In this document: one piece after another, positions 16,123 through 24,494 of the stretch
Numbering within the stretch: the first letter of the stretch is position 1
Layout of the letters: each line of letters starts with the position of its first letter
Assembly: GCA_022826825.1 (NCBI GenBank)
Contig: JAJDUD010000075.1
Location: 1 to 43,868 of the forward strand
DNA from: Acidobacteriota bacterium
Lineage (GTDB): Bacteria > Acidobacteriota > Vicinamibacteria > Marinacidobacterales > Marinacidobacteraceae
Length of the DNA: 43,868 bases
Direction of reading: 5' to 3'
The notes under the pieces: generated by a model
The model's database searches: none
What the model was told of the DNA's origin: nothing
What the model saw: the letters and a program-made list of their open reading frames with translations, nothing else
Position numbers and translations under genes: made by a program

Positions 16123-17754
16123 ATGACCTGGAGCTTCTGGAACACCGTCGACGGGCAGCTGTCGGTCCGCCCGCTGGAGGCGCTTCCCGACCGGGAAGCG
16201 GCTCCGTGGAACGACCGGACCGCGCCGGGAGGGCTCGGGGTGACGGGCTCCCTGGGCGGGGAGGACCGGCTCGGGTGGGTGGACCTGCCGCTCACCGCGG
16301 GCCGGGAGATCCCGGAGTACGTCCGGCTTCGCGAGGAGCTGCTCGCCGAGGGCTTCGAACGCCTGGTGGTGGTGGGGATGGGCGGCTCCGTCCTTGCGCC
16401 GCGGGCGCTCGTTTCGGGACTTCCCCGGGGGCGCGGGCTGGAAGTGGAGTTCCTCGACAGTCTGGCGCCGGAAGCGGTACTGGATGTCCTGCCGCCCGAC
16501 CGTCAGCGCCGGACCGTCTTCCTGGTGGCCTCGAAATCGGGGACCACGGTGGAGACGCGCGCCCTCGAGGCGGTGATCTACGGCACGCTCCAGGGCGCGG
16601 GAGCCGTCCCCGGAAGGCAATTCCTCGCCGTGACGGATCCCGGCACGCCGCTCCACCGCTGGGCCGACCGGGCCGGCTACCGGGCGCGGTTCGCCGGGAA
16701 GGTGGACGTGGGCGGCCGGTTCTCGGCCTTGAGCTCCTTCGGGTTGTTGCCGGCGGCCCTTGCCGGGCGTGGGCTGGGAGATGCACTGGAGCGGGTCCGC
16801 CGGGTTCGCGAGGCGCTGAACGCCGGCGGGGCGGCGGCGGAGCCCGCCTTTCGGCTGGGGGCGCTGCTCGCCCGGTTGCGGGCGGAGGGACGCTGGCATG
16901 CGCACCTCACCGCGGCGCCGGGATGGGGAGGGGTGCTCCCCTGGCTCGAGCAGCTCTTTGCGGAGAGCACCGGGAAGGAGGGGACCGGGATCCTGCCGGT
17001 GGTCTGCGAGTGGCCGCACCCGGAGCGCTCCGCGGACACGACGCTGGTGATCCACCTGGGTCCGGCGGAAGGCAAGGACCGGGAGCGGCTGGAGGCCGGC
17101 GCGCGCGCCGGAGTCCCGGCGATCCATTGTCCACCGGACGAATCCGGCCACCTGTCCTTAATCTTCCGCTGGCAGGTCGCGGTTGCGGTCGCGGCCTTCC
17201 GCATGGGGGTGGACCCCTACGACCAGCCGGACGTCGAGGGTCCGAAGGCTGTCGCCCGCCGGCTGGCGGAGGATCCGGCATCGGCCCCGCAGCCGGCGGC
17301 AGTCCCCGGCTCCGATGTCCGGGAGTTCCTCACCCGGGCCAGGGAAGGCGGGCTGGCGGTCAACGCTTTCGGCCACCGGAGCCGGATGTCCGAAGGGCTG
17401 CTGCACGCGCTCCAGCGGCAGATCGCAGGACGCTTCCGGGTGACGCCCGCGATCGGGTTCGGGTCGGGGCTCCTGCACTCGCTCGGCCAGATCGAAAAGG
17501 GCGGACCCCCGGACCTGGCAGTCCTGATGCTCACCTGGAACCCCGGGCCGGACATCCTGATTCCGCCGAGCCCCGAGTTGCCGGCCGCGCTCGGCGGGCT
17601 CCCGATCGGCGTCTTCGCCCGCCTCCAGGCCGCCGCCGACTACGAGGAACTGAAGCGGCGCGGGCGCCGGGTGCTCTGGCTCGACGGCGCTCTGTCCGGC
17701 CACGGAGGCCTTGCAGAGCTCACGACGCGGTTGATCACGCTGGCCGATTGCTGA
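16123..17754 (+). CDS. Glucose-6-phosphate isomerase-like protein (PGI half of Tal-PGI type)
   Basis: About 543 residues with two SIS sugar-isomerase modules. Visible blocks are LVVVGMGGSVLAPRAL, FLVASKSGTTVETRALEAVIYG, FAGKVDVGGRFSALSSFGLLPAAL, and near the end GLAVNAFGHRSRMSEGLLHALQR. They match the isomerase half of bifunctional transaldolase/glucose-6-phosphate isomerases rather than canonical Pgi. No transaldolase domain is attached here. It would interconvert glucose-6-P and fructose-6-P. The start is uncertain: ATG 16021 and ATG 16123 are both in frame; I take 16123 because homology is absent before it. The stop (TGATG) overlaps the next gene. Confidence 0.85.
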   Translation: MTWSFWNTVDGQLSVRPLEALPDREAAPWNDRTAPGGLGVTGSLGGEDRLGWVDLPLTAGREIPEYVRLREELLAEGFERLVVVGMGGSVLAPRALVSGLPRGRGLEVEFLDSLAPEAVLDVLPPDRQRRTVFLVASKSGTTVETRALEAVIYGTLQGAGAVPGRQFLAVTDPGTPLHRWADRAGYRARFAGKVDVGGRFSALSSFGLLPAALAGRGLGDALERVRRVREALNAGGAAAEPAFRLGALLARLRAEGRWHAHLTAAPGWGGVLPWLEQLFAESTGKEGTGILPVVCEWPHPERSADTTLVIHLGPAEGKDRERLEAGARAGVPAIHCPPDESGHLSLIFRWQVAVAVAAFRMGVDPYDQPDVEGPKAVARRLAEDPASAPQPAAVPGSDVREFLTRAREGGLAVNAFGHRSRMSEGLLHALQRQIAGRFRVTPAIGFGSGLLHSLGQIEKGGPPDLAVLMLTWNPGPDILIPPSPELPAALGGLPIGVFARLQAAADYEELKRRGRRVLWLDGALSGHGGLAELTTRLITLADC

Positions 17755-20684
17755 TGGCCTGCGACTATCAGGCGATCCGCCGCGAGAACACCCGCCGTTA
17801 CGGCACCGAGGTTCGCGAGTACGGCGGCAAGCTGCTCCCGCACCGCTACGGTGACCGCACCCATTTCATCTACGAACTGTTGCAAAACGCCGAGGACGCG
17901 CTGGCGAGGCGCGAGAGCTGGACCGGAGCGCGCTCGGTCCTCTTTCACCTGTTCCCCGGTGAACTGCGGTTCGCCCATTGCGGCCAGCCGTTCGACGAGG
18001 CCGACGTCCGCAGCATCTGCGGGATCGGGGAGAGCACCAAGGACCCGGGGCTGACCGATATCGGCCGCTTCGGCATCGGCTTCAAGTCGGTCCATGCGTT
18101 CACCGAGCGGCCCCGGGTGCACTCGGGCGCCGAGGACTTCGCGATCGAGAATTTCGTTCTCCCGGCGGCGGCGCCCCGGCTCGCCTCCCGCGGCGCTGAC
18201 GAGACCGTGTTCGCGTTTCCGCTCCGGTCTCCCGATGACGGGACCGTCATCCGGCAGGCGGTGCGCCGCCTCGCTCCGCGCGCCCTGCTGTTCCTGCGCG
18301 AGATCGAGATCATCGAGTGGAAGGTGGACAGTGGACCCTCGGGTCTGTACCTGCGCGAGGAACAACGGCTCGATGGGCTGGCGCGCCGCGTGACGCTCAG
18401 CGGTGAAGCGGATCGCCAGCGGGAGACGGAGCAGACCTGGCTGGTGTTCGCGCGGCCCGTCCCCGGCGCGACGCCCGCGGAGCGTCAGGTGGAGGTGGCG
18501 TTTCGACTGCGGGGCGGTCGCGTGGAACCGGTGCCCGAGGCCGACACTCCCCTCTTCGCCTTCTTCCCGACCACCTTGCGCACCGGGCTCCCCTTTCGGG
18601 TCCAGGGGCCGTTCCGCACCACCCTGGCGCGGGACAACCTCCCGGCCGGGGACCCGTGGAACGCGTCGCTGATGGCCGGGATGAGCGCACTGTTGCACGA
18701 GGCGGTCCTTTGGCTCCGGGATCACGATCTGCTCGACCTTCCCGCGTTCGACTGCCTGCCGCTCAGCCGCGAGCGGTTTCCGGATGGCTCGCTCTTCGCG
18801 CCGCTGCGGCGCGCCTCGGTCGCAGCGCTGCGCTCGGAACCGCTGCTGCCGTGCTTCGGCGGCGGCCGGGTCGCCGGGGAGCACGCGTGCCTGGCGAGCC
18901 CCGGGTGGCTGCGGGAACTCTTCGACCGGAACCAGCTCGCTGCCCTCTTCGGCGGTGGGGAGGGCGCCGGGTGGCTCAGCGAGGAAGTCTCTCCCGCCCG
19001 CACCCGCGAGCTCTGCCAGGTTCTCCTCGGAGAGGCGGGGGTCCGGACCGTGCGGCCGGACGCCGTCCTCTCCCGTCTCGATGCCGATTTCCTCGAGGCG
19101 CAGGACGACGACTGGGTGCGGAGGTTCTACGAGACGCTTGCGGAACACGGTGGGACCCGGGCCCGGGTGCGCCGGATCCCGCTGATCCGACTGAGCGACG
19201 GCAGCCACGTCCGTCCGGACGACGGGGAGTCACCCGCGGCCTTTCTGCCCGGGCCGACGCCCTCCGATCTTCCCATGGTCCGAGCCTCGGTCTGCGACTC
19301 GCCGGCGGCGAGGAAGTTCCTGCGCGGGCTGGGGCTGACACCGCCGGATCCCGTGGACGAGGTGCTCCGCACCGTCGTCCCCGGATACCGCAGCCGCGCC
19401 CGGGATCCCGAAGCGCCGAATTGCGCCGCGGATTTGCGGGCGCTCGCGCTGGCCCACGCGTCCGGCTCGGGGACGGCGCGCCGGCGGCTCGAGAACGAAC
19501 TGCGGACGCTCCGTTTCGTCCCGTCCGTGGACCTCCAGACCGGGGGCGCGACGTTTTCGACGCCGGAGGAGTCCTGCTTCGCGACCGGACCGCAGCGCGA
19601 ACTCTTCAGCGGGATCCCCCGCATCCGCATCGTGGACGACTCCCACGACGCGCTCCTGGACGACGCCGCCCGCGCGTTGCTGCGGACCGCCGGCGTCCGG
19701 CGGCTCCTGGAGCCGGTCCGCGAAGAAGCACCGCTCTCGGAGGAGGAGCAGCAGGGGATTCGGGCGGAGCTGCCGGCGGTTCCCGCGGAAGCGGGCCTCA
19801 CGCGCATCGAGGACTGGACCCTGGTCGGGCTCGACGCCCTGCTCCCGGCGGTTGCCCGGATGCGCGCTTCGGAACGCGGCCGCCGGGCTTCCATGCTCGC
19901 GGGAGAACTGGCGGGGGTTCCGGAACTCGACGACCTGGCCGTCCGTTCGGGCAAGTACGAATGGGCGCCGCCCGGGGGTGCGCCCCGGACGGTGTCCATT
20001 CCGGCGGCCTGGATGCGCCGCCTGAACCGCAGCGCCTGGGCGCCCGACGCCCGGCCCGTCCTCTCGATCGGCCCGCCGGAAACGGGCGGCGATCCGAAGA
20101 AGGGCGACCTCGAGCCGGCAGCCGCCAGACTCCTGGGGCGCCGGGGCATCCGTACCGTGGGGGCGGTGCGGGAGCTGCTGTCGAGGTCCGCTTTCCCGGC
20201 CTCGGGAGTCGGCTCCCCGGCCGGGCGCGTTCCCCCCGCCCGGTCCCGCGATCCGGTCGTGGAGGTCCGCCCGGATTCCGGCGAGGGATCGGAATCCTGG
20301 AATCCGGAACAACGCCGGCGCCTTCTGGAGGTCGAGAACGAGGCGGTCCGCGTCATCCAGAGCCGCGAGCCCGAGTGGATTCGGGCCCCGCAGGAGAACC
20401 CCGGATTCGATCTCTTCCGGCGGGATGAACGGGGAGCGACGGTCCTCTGGTGCGAGGTGAAGGCGATCCGCGGCACACTGGACAGCCATCCGGCCATGCT
20501 GACTGCCACCCAGGCGCGTTTCGCGCTCGAACGCGGCGAGTCCTACTGGCTCTACATCGTGGAGAACGTCGGGGGCGACGATCCCCGGATCGTCCGCATC
20601 CAGGATCCGGTGGGACAGGCGGGCCGCCTCGCGTTCGGCCCGGAGTGGCGGGAGTTGTCCCAGCCGCCTCCGTCACCGGAATGA
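17754..20684 (+). CDS. GHKL ATPase with C-terminal NO VEIN-type (DUF3883) nuclease-like domain
   Basis: A 976-residue two-ended protein. The N-terminus is a sacsin/Hsp90-type ATPase: N-box HFIYELLQNAEDA (E41, N45, D48), a G1-like AHCGQPFDEADVRSI and the G2 loop GRFGIGFKSV (104-113). About 600 residues of weakly recognisable middle follow. The C-terminal ~130 residues resemble the DUF3883/NOV-C domain: GFD with D886, then WCEVKAI with E901 and K903, the spacing of a PD-(D/E)XK core, and SYWLYIVENV. The function is unknown; related GHKL genes occur in defence islands. Its ATG overlaps the upstream stop (TGATG) and its stop overlaps the amidase ATG, so it is locked into a metabolic operon. Confidence 0.85.
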   Translation: MACDYQAIRRENTRRYGTEVREYGGKLLPHRYGDRTHFIYELLQNAEDALARRESWTGARSVLFHLFPGELRFAHCGQPFDEADVRSICGIGESTKDPGLTDIGRFGIGFKSVHAFTERPRVHSGAEDFAIENFVLPAAAPRLASRGADETVFAFPLRSPDDGTVIRQAVRRLAPRALLFLREIEIIEWKVDSGPSGLYLREEQRLDGLARRVTLSGEADRQRETEQTWLVFARPVPGATPAERQVEVAFRLRGGRVEPVPEADTPLFAFFPTTLRTGLPFRVQGPFRTTLARDNLPAGDPWNASLMAGMSALLHEAVLWLRDHDLLDLPAFDCLPLSRERFPDGSLFAPLRRASVAALRSEPLLPCFGGGRVAGEHACLASPGWLRELFDRNQLAALFGGGEGAGWLSEEVSPARTRELCQVLLGEAGVRTVRPDAVLSRLDADFLEAQDDDWVRRFYETLAEHGGTRARVRRIPLIRLSDGSHVRPDDGESPAAFLPGPTPSDLPMVRASVCDSPAARKFLRGLGLTPPDPVDEVLRTVVPGYRSRARDPEAPNCAADLRALALAHASGSGTARRRLENELRTLRFVPSVDLQTGGATFSTPEESCFATGPQRELFSGIPRIRIVDDSHDALLDDAARALLRTAGVRRLLEPVREEAPLSEEEQQGIRAELPAVPAEAGLTRIEDWTLVGLDALLPAVARMRASERGRRASMLAGELAGVPELDDLAVRSGKYEWAPPGGAPRTVSIPAAWMRRLNRSAWAPDARPVLSIGPPETGGDPKKGDLEPAAARLLGRRGIRTVGAVRELLSRSAFPASGVGSPAGRVPPARSRDPVVEVRPDSGEGSESWNPEQRRRLLEVENEAVRVIQSREPEWIRAPQENPGFDLFRRDERGATVLWCEVKAIRGTLDSHPAMLTATQARFALERGESYWLYIVENVGGDDPRIVRIQDPVGQAGRLAFGPEWRELSQPPPSPE

Positions 20685-22141
20685 GCCGACGCCCTGCTCC
20701 GCGGCTCGGCCGCGCCGACCCGGGCGGCGAACACTTCGGGTCCGATCTCTGCGCCACCTCGGCGACCGCCCTGGCTCACCGCATTGCGCGCCGGGACGTT
20801 TCCGCAGTGGAGGTGATGAGGGCGCACCTCGCCCGGATCGAGGAGGCGAACCCGCGCCTGAACGCGATCGTCACCCTGCTGCCTGAAGCGGCGCTGCTCA
20901 CCGCGGCGGCGAGGGCCGACGCGGCGGTGGCTGCGGCCGAGCCGCTCGGGCCGCTGCACGGGTTGCCGGTCGCGCACAAGGACCTGACGCTCACCCGGGG
21001 CATCCGGACGACCTTCGGGTCGCCGATCTTCGCCGACTTCGTCCCCGAGGAGGACGCGCTGATCGTGGAGCGGTTGCGGGCGGCGGGGGCCATCACCATC
21101 GGCAAGACGAACACGCCCGAGTTCGGCGCGGGCTCGCAGACCTTCAACGCGGTCTTCGGTCCCACCCGGAACCCGTGGGACGAGACGAAGACCTGCGGCG
21201 GCAGCAGCGGGGGCGCCGCGGTCGCTCTCGCCTCCGGGATGGTCCCGATCGCGGACGGCAGCGACTACGGCGGCTCGCTGCGCAATCCGGCCGGCTTCTG
21301 CGCGGTGGTGGGGTTCCGCCCGTCGCCCGGCCGGGTGCCCGTCTGGCCCGACGAGACCCCCTGGTTCCCGGTTCCGGTGCAGGGGCCGATGGCGCGGAGC
21401 GCGGCCGACGCGGCCTTGATGTTGAGCGCCATCGCGGGGCCGGACCCGCGGTCGCCGCTCTCCCTGGCGGAACCCGGGGAGACCTTCCGCAGGCCGCTCG
21501 ACCGGGACTTCACGGGCGTCCGGGTGGCCTGGAGCACCGACTTCGGGGGCGTCCCGTTCGATCCGCGGGTTCCGGCGGCGCTCGCGCCGGCGTGCGGCGC
21601 GCTGGAGCGGCTCGGCTGCGAGGTCGAGGACGCCGCGCCGGACATGAGCGGCGCCGATGTCGCGTTCGACCGCTGGCGGGCCTGGTACTTCGAGCTCAAC
21701 TGGGGTCCGCTCCTCGACCGCCACCGGGAGTCCATGAAGGACACGGTCATCTGGAACATCGAGCGGGGCAGGGAACTCGATGCCCCGGACCTCGCCGAGG
21801 CCTCCAGATGCTGGACGGCGCTCCTGCGGCGGGCGAGGACGTTCTTCGAGCGTTACGAGTTCCTCGCGTTGCCGGTGTCCCAGGTGCCGCCGTTCGACGT
21901 CACGGTCGAGTACCCGGCCGAGATCGCGGGAGTGCCGATGAACACCTATACGGAATGGATGGCGTCCTGCGCCTGGGTCTCGCTCCTCGGCTGCCCCGCC
22001 GTCTCGGTCCCGGCGGGGAGGACTCCCGGCGGGCTACCGGTCGGCCTCCAGATCGTCGGCCGTCCGCGGGACGATTTCGCGGTCCTCCAGCTCGCCCACG
22101 CGCTGGAGCAGGAGTTGCCGGGTTCTGGCAAGATGGCGTGA
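20681..22141 (+). CDS. Amidase (amidase signature family)
   Basis: A 486-residue amidase-signature enzyme. The Ser-cisSer-Lys triad is K100 (PVAHKDL), S175 (TCGGSSGGAAVALASGM) and S199 (GSDYGGSLRNPAGFCAVVGFRPS). The C-terminal NTYTEWMASCAWVSLLGCPAVSVPAG and GLPVGLQIVGRP are typical of aliphatic or aryl amidases and not of GatA in a gatCAB set, since gatB and gatC are absent. No signal peptide, so cytosolic. The ATG at 20681 overlaps the stop of the GHKL gene. The lipoprotein gene follows after 14 bases. Substrate unknown. Confidence 0.92.
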   Translation: MSRRPAPRLGRADPGGEHFGSDLCATSATALAHRIARRDVSAVEVMRAHLARIEEANPRLNAIVTLLPEAALLTAAARADAAVAAAEPLGPLHGLPVAHKDLTLTRGIRTTFGSPIFADFVPEEDALIVERLRAAGAITIGKTNTPEFGAGSQTFNAVFGPTRNPWDETKTCGGSSGGAAVALASGMVPIADGSDYGGSLRNPAGFCAVVGFRPSPGRVPVWPDETPWFPVPVQGPMARSAADAALMLSAIAGPDPRSPLSLAEPGETFRRPLDRDFTGVRVAWSTDFGGVPFDPRVPAALAPACGALERLGCEVEDAAPDMSGADVAFDRWRAWYFELNWGPLLDRHRESMKDTVIWNIERGRELDAPDLAEASRCWTALLRRARTFFERYEFLALPVSQVPPFDVTVEYPAEIAGVPMNTYTEWMASCAWVSLLGCPAVSVPAGRTPGGLPVGLQIVGRPRDDFAVLQLAHALEQELPGSGKMA

Positions 22142-22155
22142 CGGAGAAAGAACCC

Positions 22156-23235
22156 ATGACGCATCGGAATCCGGAGCGGCTCGCTTCCCTCGCGCTGTTC
22201 ACCTTCGTGGCCGCCTGCGGCGCCCCGCCTCCCGCCGAGGATCCTCCGCCCCCCGGCGCCACCGCCCACGAAGGGGCGGCGTTCGAGATCACCGAGGTGC
22301 GGCCCGGCATCTGGCACGCGGTCGGCACCGGCGCCATGAACGTGGGCGCGAACGCGGCGATCGTGGACCTCGGTGAATCGCTGCTGCTGGTGGACTCCCA
22401 CATCACCCCGGCGGCGGCCTGGGTGCTGCTCCGGGAGCTCTCGCCGCTGACCCCGAAGCCGGTGCGCTACGTGGTGAACACCCACTTCCACTTCGACCAC
22501 ATCCACGGGAACCAGGTCTTCGGCGACGACGTGGAAATCCTCGGGCACGAGACCACCTACGACGTGGTCGCCGCCGGCGGATCGAACTCCGGGACCGCCT
22601 GGGACGCGTTCGTGGGAACGCTCCCGGAACAGATCGCGACGCTCGAGAGCCGGCTGGAGGCAGCCACGGATGCCGACCGCGCCGAGATCGCGGACGCGCT
22701 GGCGAGGACCCGGGCGTACCAGGAAGCGACCGCGAGCATCACGCCGGTGCCGCCGACCATCACCCTCGAGCGCCGGATGACCCTGCATCGCGGCGGGCAC
22801 GAGATCCAGTTGCTGTTCCTGGGGCTCGGCCACACCGCCGGGGACGTGGTGACGTTCCTGCCGGAGCAGAAGGTGCTCATCACCGGCGATCTGGTCACCT
22901 TCGGTCTGCCCTTCATGGGCGATGGATACCCGGAATGGGGCGAGACGGTCCGCGGCTTCGCCGAGCTGGACTTCGACCTGGTGCTCCCCGGCCACGGACC
23001 ACCCTTCGAGGACAAGGCGAAGCTCGGGTACCTCGCCGCCTACCTCGACGACTTCTGGGCCCAGGCCGAGGCCGCGCACGCCGAGGGCGTTTCCGCGGAA
23101 GAGGCGGCGGGAAGCATCGATCTCAGCGCCCACGGGGAGCACTTCCCCTCCGTCACCGGACCGGGAGCCCCCCAGATCGCGGTGGAACGCGCCTACCGCC
23201 TGTTCGACGCCCGCGCGCTGACTCCCGAGCAGTAG
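22156..23235 (+). CDS. Metallo-beta-lactamase-fold hydrolase, lipoprotein
   Basis: A 359-residue MBL-fold protein with a short signal and lipobox (FTFVAAC, lipid cysteine C21), followed by a proline-rich linker. Zinc ligands are H110, H112, D114, H115 (THFHFDHIHGN), then GLGHTAGDVV, ITGDLV and LPGHG. This set of motifs marks a glyoxalase II/quinoprotein-relay-like MBL hydrolase, not a true beta-lactamase by evidence here. It is probably periplasmic or on the membrane. A GGAG lies 9 bases before the ATG at 22156. It ends the PGI-GHKL-amidase operon. Confidence 0.9.
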   Translation: MTHRNPERLASLALFTFVAACGAPPPAEDPPPPGATAHEGAAFEITEVRPGIWHAVGTGAMNVGANAAIVDLGESLLLVDSHITPAAAWVLLRELSPLTPKPVRYVVNTHFHFDHIHGNQVFGDDVEILGHETTYDVVAAGGSNSGTAWDAFVGTLPEQIATLESRLEAATDADRAEIADALARTRAYQEATASITPVPPTITLERRMTLHRGGHEIQLLFLGLGHTAGDVVTFLPEQKVLITGDLVTFGLPFMGDGYPEWGETVRGFAELDFDLVLPGHGPPFEDKAKLGYLAAYLDDFWAQAEAAHAEGVSAEEAAGSIDLSAHGEHFPSVTGPGAPQIAVERAYRLFDARALTPEQ

Positions 23236-23257
23236 GAGCCGCAACCTCCAGTGGCGC

Positions 23258-23290
23258 GGCGGCTGGGAACGCCGGTCTCCAGACTGGCGC
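23258..23290 (+). repeat. REP-like hairpin element
   Basis: GGCTGGGAACGCC followed by the hairpin GCCGGTCT-CC-AGACTGGC (23271-23288, one mismatch). It lies between the convergent MBL lipoprotein gene and the CBS-HEPN gene, where it may serve as a bidirectional terminator. A GC-rich tail follows to about 23340. Confidence 0.65.
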
Positions 23291-23377
23291 GCGCGGCGCT
23301 CCGCGCTGCGCACGCAGTGGCAGCGAGATGGTCGCCGCCTCCACTCGTGGGAGGGCACTCCGCTACTCGCGTAGCCG

Positions 23378-24448
23378 TCAGTCCTTCAGTCTGACGATAT
23401 CCTGCAATTGCTGTAGGAAATCGACGAATCCACGCAGTGTTTCGTGCTCAACTCCAGTGATGCCGTCGGAGTCAAAGTGCATCACATCGTTGCGGATTTC
23501 ACGTATTCTGCCGAGTTCCTTTATGAAGACGCTTCGATCTAGCTTGAGGTCCGTTCTTTCCCAGTTTTTCGGATTCTCCAAGAGGCGAATGTACTCCCCA
23601 AAGGTCATGTCTGCGACCGAACTAATGTCGCGAGTTGTATCTGATTCCTTCTTGGCAGCTGACATCTCGGATGCATCGAAGTGCCCCTCGATCAATCCTC
23701 GAATGTGATTCTCGATCTCTGCGAGAAGAAGAAACGGCTCAGACAGTTGCCGAAACTGAACACTGAGGTCACTCGTAGTGACAATGCCTACAATTGTTCG
23801 ATCGTGCGAACGGATTAGGACAGATTCGGACTCCACAATTCGTTCTATAACGCTGAAGAGAGATTCCGTCGCATCGACTATGTTCGCCGCTTCCATACAT
23901 TCGCGCACCAGTGCTGCCGGTTCCCCTAGAGCCAAGCGGGAGCCAATGGTCTTCCAACTGATCATCCCCTTCACATCTCTCTCGGTTGTCATGACCGGAA
24001 GTTGAGAGTAGTCGTTTATCAGCATCAACGTTATCGCCTCAGTTACTGGCGAATCTGGCTTGACGCTCAATGGGACCTGATTGGCAGATACAAGTCGACC
24101 GATTCGATATGTAGGGTCTTTTCTGTCGCTGGGACTCGGGGTACTGGGGCCGAGTTTGATCTCTGCGCTTGCATCAGTCTCTGTAACGACCGGTGCCACC
24201 TCTTTTCTCGAATCTGTCGGCGGGTCGTCCAGGACAAATGAGATTCTGGAGTCAATGAAGGCGGAGTCGAAGTCCGGCTTGGTCCGAACATTCAGTTTCC
24301 TAAGTACTCTGCGAATATCAAGAACAATCCAGTAACCACGCCTCTGGGCGCCGAACCAGCCGATGAATGTTCGGACTGTTTCTTGTGGCGGTGACTCTCC
24401 GGATTTGAGTTGTTCGGCGATCTCGCTGAGGCGGGGAGGAATGTTCAT
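23378..24448 (-). CDS. CBS-pair protein with C-terminal HEPN-like RNase motif
   Basis: A 356-residue protein. Residues 1-80 are a helical domain I do not recognise (GWFGAQRRGYWIVLDIRRVLR). Two CBS motifs follow: about 117-172 (VSANQVPLSVKPDSPVTEAITLML...SQLPVM) and 178-235 (RECMEAANIVDATESLFSVIERIV...IVGIVTTSDLS). The helical C-terminus has R319-NDVM-H324 in IREIRNDVMHFDSD, the RX4H pattern of HEPN ribonucleases, as in Swt1-type HEPN. The gene is much more AT-rich than its neighbours, a sign of transfer. CBS pairs sense adenine nucleotides or related ligands, so a ligand-gated RNase is a reasonable guess but unproven. ATG 24448; it lies 46 bases downstream of the CDGSH gene on the same strand. 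Confidence 0.8.
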   Translation of the reverse strand: MNIPPRLSEIAEQLKSGESPPQETVRTFIGWFGAQRRGYWIVLDIRRVLRKLNVRTKPDFDSAFIDSRISFVLDDPPTDSRKEVAPVVTETDASAEIKLGPSTPSPSDRKDPTYRIGRLVSANQVPLSVKPDSPVTEAITLMLINDYSQLPVMTTERDVKGMISWKTIGSRLALGEPAALVRECMEAANIVDATESLFSVIERIVESESVLIRSHDRTIVGIVTTSDLSVQFRQLSEPFLLLAEIENHIRGLIEGHFDASEMSAAKKESDTTRDISSVADMTFGEYIRLLENPKNWERTDLKLDRSVFIKELGRIREIRNDVMHFDSDGITGVEHETLRGFVDFLQQLQDIVRLKD

Positions 24449-24494
24449 GGCTTGCTGCGTGTGATTGCGCTGCACATACGCGTTGTGGCCAAAG

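Noticed and set aside
17754..20684. Assignment to a named phage-defence system of the GHKL type (for example Tiamat)
   Set aside because: Sharing a GHKL ATPase domain is not enough, and I cannot compare sequences here. I kept only the domain-level call.
22156..23235. Beta-lactamase resistance gene
   Set aside because: The zinc motif and GHTAGD block are shared by many MBL-fold hydrolases and nothing specific to class B beta-lactamases is visible.
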